NCBI GenBank assembly: GCA_016490735.1
Contig: JAEMWC010000048.1
Coordinates: forward strand, 715,001 to 779,000
DNA: 64,000 nt
Origin: Pachyseris speciosa
Lineage: Eukaryota > Cnidaria > Anthozoa > Scleractinia > Pachyseridae
Reading direction: 5' to 3'
Shown here: positions 20,719-30,190 of the stretch, piece by piece
Position numbering within the stretch: the first letter of the stretch is position 1
How the letters are laid out: every line of letters starts with the position of its first letter
Made by a program: the position numbers and the translations under genes
The notes under the pieces: generated by a model
The model's database searches: none
Seen by the model: only the letters and a program-made list of their open reading frames with translations
Told to the model about the DNA's origin: nothing

Positions 20719-21250
20719 CTGTGAAACGTAAAAATACACAATAAGTTGTCAACACTGATATGAGTGTCCCTTGCAGTTAGTGTAGTGTATAAAAGAAATG
20801 TCCGTTTTATTCAAATTAAATCAAATTCTTTTCATTTTTAGATCTTCTAGACTAAATCAGTGCGATATAATATCTAGACTAAAATCAGCGATGCAATATT
20901 TAACAATTAGCTTATGACCTCCAGATGTCGAATTGTTTTAGTATAAATCTTCTAGTCGTTAAAAACTAAAGAAGTAAATTGTCTAAATCCTCCTCTCTGG
21001 CACTTCAAAAACGCTAAGTAGCGGCCGCAATTTAGTTGACAACGGCTACTCACCATCTACAACAGAATAGATAGCGAGTAGCGTAGCCAATCACAGAACG
21101 GCATTCGCGATAGATGCCTAGTAGATTTATACTAATTATGGTATTGAAAATCACTGTACATGTAACCCTCCTCCCACTCGGCGCTCTCTTTTTTCTCATT
21201 ATATATTTACCACATGTAATAGAATAAAATATAATGTATGAAAACAATAC

Positions 21251-21412
21251 CGATGCACTCTGATTCTTCCACCGCTCCTCTCAAGGCTGTAGTGAGGTTT
21301 GAGGCACAAGAAATACAGTGTTTTTGACCCTCCGCAGGTTGGTATGTGCCAAGGGGACAGCCAACACAATATTTGTAAGACGTATTGAAGTACGAGCCAG
21401 AGGGACAGTTTG
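21251..21412 (-). CDS. GCC2/GCC3-like module, type A (A5)
   Basis: A 162-nt phase 1-1 exon: NCPSGSYFNTSYKYC, CVGCPLGTYQPAEGQ and LRGAVEESECIG. The NGT sequon of other type A copies is changed to RGA. It is closest in sequence to A6. Confidence 0.87.
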
Positions 21413-21610
21413 CTAAGAAATAACAAGAGAAAAACTGTGTAAGCTCCCACCGTTATGGACTGAGGAATGTGTTGGGAGGGCGAACTCGTGTAGTTACGTA
21501 TTACACAAGACGGATATTTGAGAATTCTCCAATCTGTCAGAATCTTTAGATGTCACGAGAGGTAATCAAACATTAAGTGTTCCATCATCATCATCCTTGT
21601 CGTCGTCGTG

Positions 21611-21642
<32 letters not shown>

Positions 21643-21818
21643 GGGTATGAGACTCTATAATCAGTTCAGTCAAAGACTTTCAAATAGAGTATTTCATTTT
21701 CCATCGCCCTCTCCTTCATGTTGTTATACTGATGCGATAAAGTGAACAATATTATTGATGAGGTCTTATGTGGCACCCGACACAAAGAGGACTGACTGAG
21801 TTTGTTACGTTCACTTAC

Positions 21819-21977
21819 TGATACACTGCATTTGTTCCCTTGTTCCATTAGAAGTGGTTGTTTGATTTTGACCACAGGAAATGCACGTTATCTGTCCTGT
21901 GGAAGGTTGGTAAGTACCAAGTGGACACAAGATGCATGCCCTATTGCTGGTACTATATGAACCAGCTGGGCAGTCGG
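21819..21977 (-). CDS. GCC2/GCC3-like module, type B (B5)
   Basis: A 159-nt phase 1-1 exon: DCPAGSYSTSNRAC, LGTYQPSTGQITC and SNGTREQMQCIS. It carries REQ where the other type B copies have VDK. Donor gtaagtg. Confidence 0.88.
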
Positions 21978-22763
21978 CTATGAACGATGGAAACACATAC
22001 CAAGATATTAACACTCACACGAATTTCTCTTAAAGTTAGTGTTTGGGCAATAATGCTCAGTTAATGGGGCTGACGAGTAAACGCAGTGTATTAAACTTTC
22101 GTTTTCTATTTAACTTAAGTTAGCTAAACGCAGTAACGCCTTCAAAGAAAGATCGATTATGTATAAGGAACTAGAAGGTAAAGCGAAACAACTGAAGCGA
22201 TTTTAATTGGAAGTCAACAAATTACTGAGTTCCGCATCTCCTACAGATGATAAACCATACTTCGATCTGTGAAAAAAAGTGGGTGTGAGTAGGGGTGGAG
22301 GTTGATAACTTTTTCTTCTAAAAAGGAGCAGGGAGAGAGAGAGCGATGGGGGAGAGGGGCTTATATGAGAGTTGGGCTCAATAATAGATTTACCGGAAAA
22401 ACTTCATTGAATCGTCGTTTGTTTACCAACCTCCCTTAGGCGTTTTTGCTTCCTTCCTGATGCAAAATAAATAAACTCTTTTGAGGTTATAGACTATGAA
22501 AACCTGCGAGGAAGGATAGCTGTGCCGAACATCAATATTAATAACCTCAATTTTAGTGGGGTAGACAGAAATCAGTTACTTGGGGATGGTAACAATGATT
22601 GTTAAATCTTTCAACTCATTTTTCACTTAATTCAGTTCGTTTTAGATGGGAAGAGTTCAGTAAAAGTACTCTCCAGGAATTTTTTTTCTGTAAAAGACTT
22701 CGCCTCCCACTCTTCACATGTCCATCTAGTACCCCTCCGTAAAAAATGCAAAGGACACAATAC

Positions 22764-22925
22764 CGATGCAATCATTTTCTTCCACTGTTCCATTGAAGGC
22801 TGTAGTGAGGTTTGAGCTGCAGGAAATACAGGCTGTTTGACCCTGTGCAGGTTGGTATGTGCCAAGAGGACATTCAACGCAAGTTTTATAATCAAAACTG
22901 TAGAATGAACCTGTAGTACAGTTCG
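22764..22925 (-). CDS. GCC2/GCC3-like module, type A (A4)
   Basis: A 162-nt phase 1-1 exon: NCTTGSFYSFDYKTC, CVECPLGTYQPAQGQ and FNGTVEENDCIG. It differs from other copies in TTGS in place of PAGS at its start and SCSS in place of SCG. Donor TCG|gtattg. Confidence 0.87.
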
Positions 22926-23154
22926 CTGAAAAATAATAAATCAAAATAAATTTATGATAAGTAACTACTAGCCTTACCAATTCTGGTGGGTGGTAGATAA
23001 TTTCTTTCATTATGGCGCTGGCATATGATTGCTGTCCTTTTATACGAGTCTTTAACTAGTGAGCTTAGTTGGTAAGAGCACAGCGGTGTTGAGGGTTCTG
23101 TAACAGGCGATATGTGTCCTTTGGCTTTGATAATGACTCATGGTGGTGGTGATG

Positions 23155-23255
23155 GCGAAGATGAGGATAATAATGACGACGACGACGTTGACGATGACGA
23201 TGACAATGACGATGACGTTAATGATGATGATGATGACGATAAGGATAACGATGAA
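23155..23255. repeat. (GAC/GAT)n microsatellite
   Basis: Interrupted gacgat/gatgat units. The poly-Asp and poly-Val/Ile frames are artefacts. Confidence 0.85.
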
Positions 23256-23418
23256 CATCTCGCAAACTTGATATATTCATCCTGCCGTTGCATTTCGCCC
23301 TGTCTCACGAAATTCTAATCTTAATGAAATATTAAATGTTTGTTCTGTGAAATTAGCAATAAGTCCTTATGTGGCACCCGGTACAAAGAGGACTGAGTAG
23401 GTGCGTGAATTTACTTAC

Positions 23419-23562
23419 TGATACACTGTATTATATCCACTGTTCCATTAGAACTGGTTGTTTGGTTTGAACCGCAGGAAAAGCACGTTATCTGCCCTGT
23501 AAAAGGTTGGTAAGTACCAAGTGGACACAAGATGCACTCTCTGTCCTGGGTACTGTATGAAC
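23419..23562 (-). pseudogene. Truncated type B module exon (b4), acceptor lost
   Basis: The last roughly 48 codons of a type B exon remain open (SYSTQDRECILC through SNGTVDIIQCIS) with an intact donor gtaagta. The acceptor and the first codons (DCPAG) are absent. The homology stops at ctgtatgaac and runs straight into sequence resembling the intron beyond type A exons. The only nearby AG (after 23580) gives the wrong phase. It is therefore probably skipped in splicing, although this cannot be proved from DNA alone. Confidence 0.7.
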
Positions 23563-23659
23563 AATGTGTAATTTGTGACCTACGATTCTCGATTGTAAAA
23601 TGCTTTTGAATGTAATCAGCATTAGTACTCGTGAAGGTGCGAGCTCGTATTTTTTTTTA

Positions 23660-24480
23660 TTACGAAAATTGGGTTGATCAATGGAGTTGATAATGTAAAT
23701 TGACCACCGTACAAGGATTCAAAAGGTTTCGAGTGCTAGCCCTTCGTCAGAGCGAATTCAGGAATTGTGGGTTGTGTATTGTTTATATACAGAATATGGA
23801 GCCACGCTATTGGTGGCAACATGGTAACGTGAAAAACAGGAATTAATTAATTGAATGAAAAGCGCTCGTTGACACCGTGGGGATTAAGAATGCCGATTTG
23901 AAAAATAACTTTTCGCTCTAGATTTTTCCGGCTTTCCGTGGTACCTTGTTGGAGGGAAAGGCCGGAGATCGACATCCTTCGTTTGGAATGGCTAGGGAGA
24001 TTAAAATGCCGGGCGTCTGGTTTGGATGCATCCTTGTCATCTTTCTCAACATCACGAAGGTGTTCTCAAAATCGGTCGCCTAGTCGTCTTCCTCTTTCGC
24101 CGATGAATAACTTTTTGCATAATGTACAGGTTATGCAATAGATAACATTTGAGGAGCTACCGGTGAAACGATCAGTGATCTTAACAGATCGCTTAGGGCC
24201 TGATATTTTGTCAGCGTTTTGAATAAATGACAAGTTTTGTATCGCGAGCGCGTGCATTTAAAGGTGCCAGGTTGCTCAGTTGTTTTGAAAGCGCTTCTGA
24301 CTAGAATGTTGCCTACATTTTTGTCACGTTTGAATAAAATCAGTGGTGGTTTGGAAACGATTCTAGCAGTTTCGAGATAATTTTGCAGTATTTTAAAGTT
24401 ATTAAGAATGATGGGTTTTACTGGGTTATTATGGGGGTGAATGGAATTCACCGCGCCCAACAAATTGATCATCAGTCGGC
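23660..24480 (-). mobile_element. Penelope-like element 3' fragment in the B3-b4 intron
   Basis: Minus strand: a decayed coding stretch (KPPLILFKRDKNVGNILVRS; KISGPKRSVKITDRFTGSSS; NVIYCITCTLCKKLFIGERG; RRLGDRF) gives the RT-GIY-YIG connection and the GIY-YIG core, with frame changes. The 3' tail (23660-23860) closely matches 35790-35935. The 5' part is truncated at about 24480. Confidence 0.7.
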
Positions 24481-24667
24481 ACTAAAGGCGTCACAAAAGG
24501 AAAAGAATGACAGAATGCCCTCATAATAAAACGGTGAAAACCATCATCAAAGTGTTTCATTTTCCATCACCTTTTTCCTTATGATTTTATTCAGGTGATG
24601 TAACAATGTCGGTTCTGTGAAATTACTTATAAGCTGACATGAGCTGACATGACGTGCGTTTACTTAC

Positions 24668-24826
24668 TGATACACTCCATCTTATCCACTGTTCCATTAG
24701 AAGTGGTGGTTTGATTTGGACCGCAAGAAATACACGTTATCTGCCCTGTAGAAGGTTGGTAAGTACCAAGTGGACACAAGATGCACTTTTTGTACTGAGC
24801 ACTGTATGAACCAGCTGGGCAGTCCG
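24668..24826 (-). CDS. GCC2/GCC3-like module, type B (B3)
   Basis: A 159-nt phase 1-1 exon: DCPAGSYSAQYKKC, LGTYQPSTGQITC and SNGTVDKMECIS, donor gtaagta. The intron after it contains the 23660-24480 Penelope-like fragment. Confidence 0.88.
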
Positions 24827-25067
24827 CTATGAACGAAGAAAACACATGGAGACCAAGTTATTATTATTGACAATTAAACCCATTTAGGCACTTTGAAGTT
24901 GTACCAGTTACTGATAATGATCCGCCCGAATTGTTTTTTTGTTTTGTTTGCGAGCCAATGAGGTGTTTTTACTCCGTTTGGCTGACTGTTTTGTCGACTT
25001 GCCTCAACAGTGTTAGAAAACTTTTCCCTTTATGTTCAGTATTAACAAGTAATCGCAATGAGTCCTC

Positions 25068-25192
25068 GTAAAATTAGGGATTAATATCACTTGTGTTTTC
25101 AGAAGTTTCACTTGTGTTTTCGTCGCCGCGCGAATCGGGCAATTTCAGCAACTTCTGAAAACTTAAGTGATATTAATCCTTAATTTTACTTG
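25068..25192. repeat. Palindromic MITE
   Basis: Arms gtaaaattagggattaatat and acttctgaaaac-type sequence mirror each other around a C/G-rich centre (gtcgccgcgcgaatcgg). Confidence 0.7.
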
Positions 25193-25355
25193 GGCCCACG
25201 CGATTACCTATATTAATCCAGTCCCTTTTGGATAGAAAGAAGTGTTGCAAAAGTAGTATTCCGGAATCTTTTTTTTCTGCAAAAGCCCTCGAGTTATCTT
25301 TCACATGTCCATCAAGAACCCCTCTGTGATATTAAGATACAAAAGAATACAATAC

Positions 25356-25517
25356 CGATGCAATCATGTTCTTCCACCGTTCCATTTAAAGCTGTAGTGA
25401 AATTTTTGCCGCAGGAAATACAGTCTGTCTGACCCTGTACAGGTTGGTATGTGCCAAGAGGACATTCAACACAATTATTGTAAGCAGCATTGTAGTATGA
25501 ACCCGAGGGACAGTTCG
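25356..25517 (-). CDS. GCC2/GCC3-like module, type A (A3)
   Basis: A 162-nt phase 1-1 exon: NCPSGSYYNAAYNNC, CVECPLGTYQPVQGQ and LNGTVEEHDCIG, donor TCG|gtattg. All cysteines and the NGT sequon are kept. Confidence 0.88.
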
Positions 25518-25769
25518 CTAAAGAGTAAGAAATAAAACATGTTTACAGTCCCATCATTCTGGTCCTTAGAATTATCTTGCGATTAGCAAAGGAAATATGG
25601 CTGTACGGACTCTCGCATTAATTACGTGATACACTAGGATTGACATTAGAAAATTCTGATATTTGTGGGAACCTTTAGAGATATCATGAGCAGTAATCAA
25701 AAGATGGCACTTTCATCATTTAACTCCACAAACAGTACTCGGAGTTGAATACTTTCCCCCCCCCCGGGG

Positions 25770-26130
25770 GGGGAGGGGGTACTCCCTTATATGGGCTGTA
25801 TGGGCCCCAAAGGATATGGTTTTTTAGCCATTTTGGTCTGAAATAGGGTATGGTTTGTGCACTCTTGTCTTGAATTTGTTATGTTTTTTAGAAGAAGCTA
25901 CGATCTTCATCTTTAGCCCATAAGACCATAAACAAAAGCCCTTCTTTTTTGTCTTTTAATTATGTTTATGCCAACTGTGTACGTGAAATAAGTCTGAAAT
26001 GGGGTATCAAATTTTTGGTCAGGTCTGAAATAGGGTAGGGAAAATCGCAGATTTTGGTCTGAAATAGGGTAAGGGTTTCAGGAAGCGGGCCTCACAACCC
26101 CACCCAATTTTTCTGCGAGTACCCCCTCCG
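25770..26130. repeat. Non-autonomous element with ccggaggggg-type ends
   Basis: The left end (gggagggggtactccc) is the approximate reverse complement of the right end (gcgagtaccccctccgg). The interior has three copies of tctgaaatagggta. No coding sense. Confidence 0.6.
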
Positions 26131-26280
26131 GATACTTTCCCAATAGGATGCTTCATTTTCCATTGCCCTATCCTTCGTGAATTTATTCATGAACAATATC
26201 GGCTGTGTGAAATTATTGATGAAGACTTTTCTTACAGATTAGATACAAAGAGGACTGTCTGAGTGTGTGAGTTCACTTAC

Positions 26281-26439
26281 CGATACATTGCATTTTATCT
26301 ACTGTTCCATTAGAAATGGTGGCTTGATTTTGACCACAGGAAATGCATGTTATCTGCCCTGTAGAAGGTTGGTAAGTACCTAGTGGACACAAGATACACT
26401 TTCTGTCCTGGGTACTGTATGAACCAGCTGGGCAGTCCT
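26281..26439 (-). CDS. GCC2/GCC3-like module, type B (B2)
   Basis: A 159-nt phase 1-1 exon: DCPAGSYSTQDRKC, LGTYQPSTGQITC and ATISNGTVDKMQCIG. Intron sequence on its downstream side (aaagaggact with ATC-rich tracts) recurs beside B4, B5 and B6, showing that introns were duplicated along with the exons. No type A exon is seen between B2 and B1. Confidence 0.88.
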
Positions 26440-27119
26440 CTAAGAAACATCAAAATACACCGTTTGTAACGTAGTTTACGTTATCCATAAGTGACTTATT
26501 GAAAACTTCGGCAAATAGTTATTGTATATTCATTCCACCATCTACGGTATAATCTCCTCCATACCCAATCTCCTCCCTTTAAAAGCTCTTCGTTGCCACC
26601 CGGCTGAGAAAAAAAAAATGTTTAAATTGTTGGGATACATCAGACAAACCACTGATGTAAAACATGATTTTGAACTACGTGCGAATGCAGGATTTCACTA
26701 TTTGTTAACTGTACGTGGTTTTTCAGGCTTAAAGAATATCACTTACTTCTAGGTTAATTTAGGCCGCCTTATTAGTTTAGTTGCATTTCATTTGTATTTT
26801 GCACGAAAACAGTGGAAGGTTCAGCATGGTTTATTTAAAATGGTTAGGGTAGCATTTTAGTAGCGTAACATTTTCCACCTTATTGTCTTCAAACCTACGA
26901 GTGTGTTTCACTGCTAAGTACCCGACCGTACGATGCCTTGTTATGGCTATCGTGTCTCCCGCCAGCCTCTTATGGTTATTTCGGGCACTCGGCCAATTCA
27001 ATACTCGTTGTACTTGTAGGCAATGTAGTATGGATGTTGAGTACAAACAGTTGTTATCGACGGTTGTTGTTGTAATCTCTGGAGAAACAAGAAGTTTACT
27101 GTGTGCTTTGTATACTTAC

Positions 27120-27278
27120 CAATACATTGCATTTTATCCACTGTTCCATTAGAAATGGTAGTTTGATTGTGACCGCAGGAAATGCAAGTTACCTGCCCTG
27201 TAGAATCTTGGTAAGTACCAAGTGGACACAAGATGCATGTTCTGTTGCTGGTACTGTATGAACCAGCTGGACAGTTCG
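27120..27278 (-). CDS. GCC2/GCC3-like module, type B (B1)
   Basis: A 159-nt phase 1-1 exon: NCPAGSYSTSNRTC, CILCPLGTYQDSTGQ and SNGTVDKMQCIG. Type B modules are one codon shorter than type A and share the CILCPLGTYQ core. Acceptor catgtttcatag, donor gtaagt. Confidence 0.88.
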
Positions 27279-27719
27279 CTATGAAACATGAAAACACAAG
27301 TTATCAGCAATGAGTATAATTGTTTGAACTCAAAAACAATCACAATAGAAAGTAACAAAAAGAGAAATGAGAAATATATTTGTTCGCGGTGTACAATAAA
27401 ACATTTATTTAGTCAGGTAGATGGAAGTTCCAGTCACTTACATGGATCAAAAGATATGTAGATATGGTAGTTTGAAATGAACGTTATCAAATTCGGGGTC
27501 GGGAGTGTGCAGCTTATTGTACTGGAGTTGACTTCCGAGTCCATTTCATTCATAGTTACGATGCCCAGGCAATTCCTGTACCCCTCGGGCCCCGGCAATT
27601 CCATTTTTTTTACCCGGCTAAAAAGAAAACTGAACAGAATTCCGCAACCCGGGACGTTTGACATCGGCTTAAACTTAACTGATTCGTTTTGCGAAAATGT
27701 TTAAGTCTGTACGGGGAGA

Positions 27720-27747
27720 AATTTATGTAATTGCGAAAAGAAGCCTG

Positions 27748-27786
<39 letters not shown>

Positions 27787-27890
27787 ACTTCAACGGAGTT
27801 TGAACCCGTGACTCGCGATTTACCGGTGCGATGCTCTAATCAACTGAGCTATGCTTGCTATTTTACTGCAAGTAAAAAAAAAAAAAAAAA

Positions 27891-27922
<32 letters not shown>

Positions 27923-28262
27923 AGGTGAATTGTGGGTTCATATGTCGCCGTGAAAGAGATGAAGCTAAATGATTGTGAATGATATACGGAAATAAATCAT
28001 ACATGAACTGCGGAAATGATCATTCTGTGAGGATAATTCTTCATTTGATTTCATTTCCGCAGTTCATGTATGATTTATTTCATATATCATTCACACTCAT
28101 TTCTTTCACGGGAACATATGAACCCACAATTGACCTGTTCCCAACGTCAGTGGGTTTATAGCTCAGTTGGTTAGAGCATCGCACCGGTAAATCGCTAGTT
28201 CAAACCCTGTTGAAGTCCTAATTTTTTTTTCAGGCTTCTCTTCGCAATTACATAAATTGCGT
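27720..28262. mobile_element. Inverted dimer of a tRNA-derived element
   Basis: Two arms face each other: left (about 27720-28015) and right (about 28035-28262). Both carry aatttatgtaattgcg, an A or T run, and a tRNA-Thr-like block (minus at about 27785-27855, plus at about 28150-28220: AGCTCAGTTGGTTAGAGCAT, CACCGGTAAATCGC). The left arm has a 37-base poly-A run. The family is related to the tRNA-like repeat at 10704-11040. Confidence 0.65.
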
Positions 28263-28850
28263 TCACAACTGCGATGATCATTCTTCATTTGAGTATTTTT
28301 CTTACTGCAAATTAGAAACCATTACCCGACAACAGGAGCTGCCGACGATAAATGTTTTCTTGTGGATATTTTGTCACCATCCTTGCTACATAATCAGCGA
28401 GATTGTTCAATACTTTACTGTTTTGATTTTAAACGTGAGAGCAGATTGTTCACGGTTTTCATGAAGAAACATGGAGAAATTTGTAACCATTTGCTTTGCG
28501 AAACCGGGAACAAGCGTCAACTCGGCGTTATGAACCAGATCAAAAGCCCGATAAAAATAATTGACCAATCAGAGACATCATTTAACGATAGTGAGACAAA
28601 CGACCTCGTTGTATCAAGGGTGAAAATGGGCCTTTAAAAGGCCCTATCCTACATACCTTACCCACTCTCGCCATTATAGGTGAGTTCAGTTAAAGTTTAT
28701 TGAAATGAAGATTTGTCACAACTGCATTGTAGTTCACTAGTTGCTACGAATGTTATGATTCACACAAATTACTTATACCCTCTTCTTTCCCCGTGCCCCT
28801 TCCTAAAAAGAGGCAAAGAGGACTAAAAGATAAAATGCGAGAACACAATA
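28263..28850. other. Intronic region without recognised gene
   Basis: Unremarkable intron sequence. The plus-strand frame near 28362-28637 has no splice or domain support. Confidence 0.5.
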
Positions 28851-28851
28851 C

Positions 28852-29013
28852 CGATACAAGCAGATTCTTCAATTGTTCCATTCAAGGTTGTTGTGAGGTT
28901 CTTGCCACAGGAAATGCACCCTGTTTGACCATCTGAAGGTTGGTAAGTGCCATGAGGACATTCAACACAACTCGTAATATTAGTGCTGTAGTATGTTCCA
29001 GCAGGACAATTGA
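28852..29013 (-). CDS. GCC2/GCC3-like module, type A (A2)
   Basis: A 162-nt phase 1-1 exon: NCPAGTYYSTNITSC, CVECPHGTYQPSDGQ and TLNGTIEESACIG. All cysteines are kept. Donor TCG|gtattg, the donor context shared by most type A exons. Confidence 0.88.
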
Positions 29014-29434
29014 CTAAAAAGTTAAAGAGCAAACTTGTGTAAGTATTGTATTGGTGGGAATCAACAACACAGCTGAATGGGAAGAAAAATTGAAGACAAA
29101 ATAGATTTAGCTCCCTCTCGACATTGAATTGCATAATGCGTTTTGATTATCGGAACACTAATGTTAGATCCAGAACAAGACGCAAAGTGATAATTTTAAT
29201 TTTAATAATCTGTGAGCGAGTAAAATAATAAGGCTAACACCTAGGTATCTAAAGACGCTAAAAAGATAAATAAACAAACAAACAAAGCGATCGAGAAACC
29301 AACAAATAAACATACACAGACACAAAAAACCAAGCAATTACAACAACAACAACAACAACAACAACAACACAAACAAATAAATAGCTAAAAAAACGCACCA
29401 CCCCTTCCCCCAAAGAAAATGGACTGTTCAGTAC

Positions 29435-29596
29435 CGAAGCAATCCGACTTTTCAACCGTTCCATTTAGGGCCGTCGTCATGTATCTGCCACAGGAAGTAC
29501 ATTCGTTTTGACCTTGTGCTGGTTGATATGTGCCAAGTGGACATTCAATGCAACTGTTGTTAGCCGCACTGTAGTATGAACCAGCGGGACAGTTTG
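29435..29596 (-). CDS. GCC2/GCC3-like module, type A (A1)
   Basis: A 162-nt phase 1-1 exon, the first of the cysteine-rich array. It has NCPAGSYYSAANNSC, then CIECPLGTYQPAQGQ and LNGTVEKSDCFG. The CPAG-Y-C-CP-GTYQ-C-SC spacing is that of GCC2/GCC3 (ephrin-receptor-like) repeats. Type A exons are 54 codons long and lack the TTTSNGTVDK ending of type B. Confidence 0.88.
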
Positions 29597-29767
29597 CTGG
29601 AAATAAAATACTATGGTTAGTGCACTTACGAATCCGGATGTTCAGACAGAAATCTTTAAATAATCGGAATTTCAGAAGGATTCCTACGATAAAAATCAAT
29701 CAATCAATCAATCAATCAAATCAACAGCGATCAGTACAGCAGGAGTTTATTGGCTATAATTTGCATT

Positions 29768-29856
29768 GGCTGCTAAAATGTCCGATTTGACCTGTCAGAT
29801 TACAAGTGTTTGTAATCAGACAGGTCAAATCGGACAGCTTGGACCTTAAACAGCCA
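29768..29856. repeat. Short palindromic MITE
   Basis: gtccgatttgacctgtcag and its mirror ctgacaggtcaaatcggac-type arm flank a short centre, with ttggctg/cagccaa ends. It directly abuts family P copy 3. Confidence 0.65.
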
Positions 29857-30034
29857 ATACACCAATTTGTTAATGATCAGGTCCTGGTGAATTGTGGGTA
29901 GATCAAGTCCTTTGTGGGGGCAAACGGTCAAAATTACAATTTCAAATTACGTCCTAAAATGGCCGTTTGCCCCCACAAGGGACTGGATCAACCCACAATT
30001 CACCAGGAAATGATCATTAGCAAAATGGTGTATT
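29856..30034. repeat. Palindromic MITE, family P copy 3
   Basis: A full-length copy with both aatac/gtatt ends and mirrored tgatcaggtcctggtgaatt arms. Confidence 0.75.
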
Positions 30035-30190
30035 AAGCCACAAATAAGGGCTGTTAAGAACCAATCATATTCGAGCATTTTGTTACACTTAAAATTACAA
30101 AATAAAGACGAAACTCAGGCCCAAAAAAGGCAAAAAGAGGCAAACTTTTTGAGTACCACCTCTCTTTTTTAGGTGAAACGGCAAACTTAC

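Noticed and set aside
23727..23750. Possible second Penelope hammerhead (CTGACGA followed by GAAAC on the minus strand)
   Set aside because: Stem II is weak (three pairs, one wobble) and no stem III with a cleavage triplet follows.
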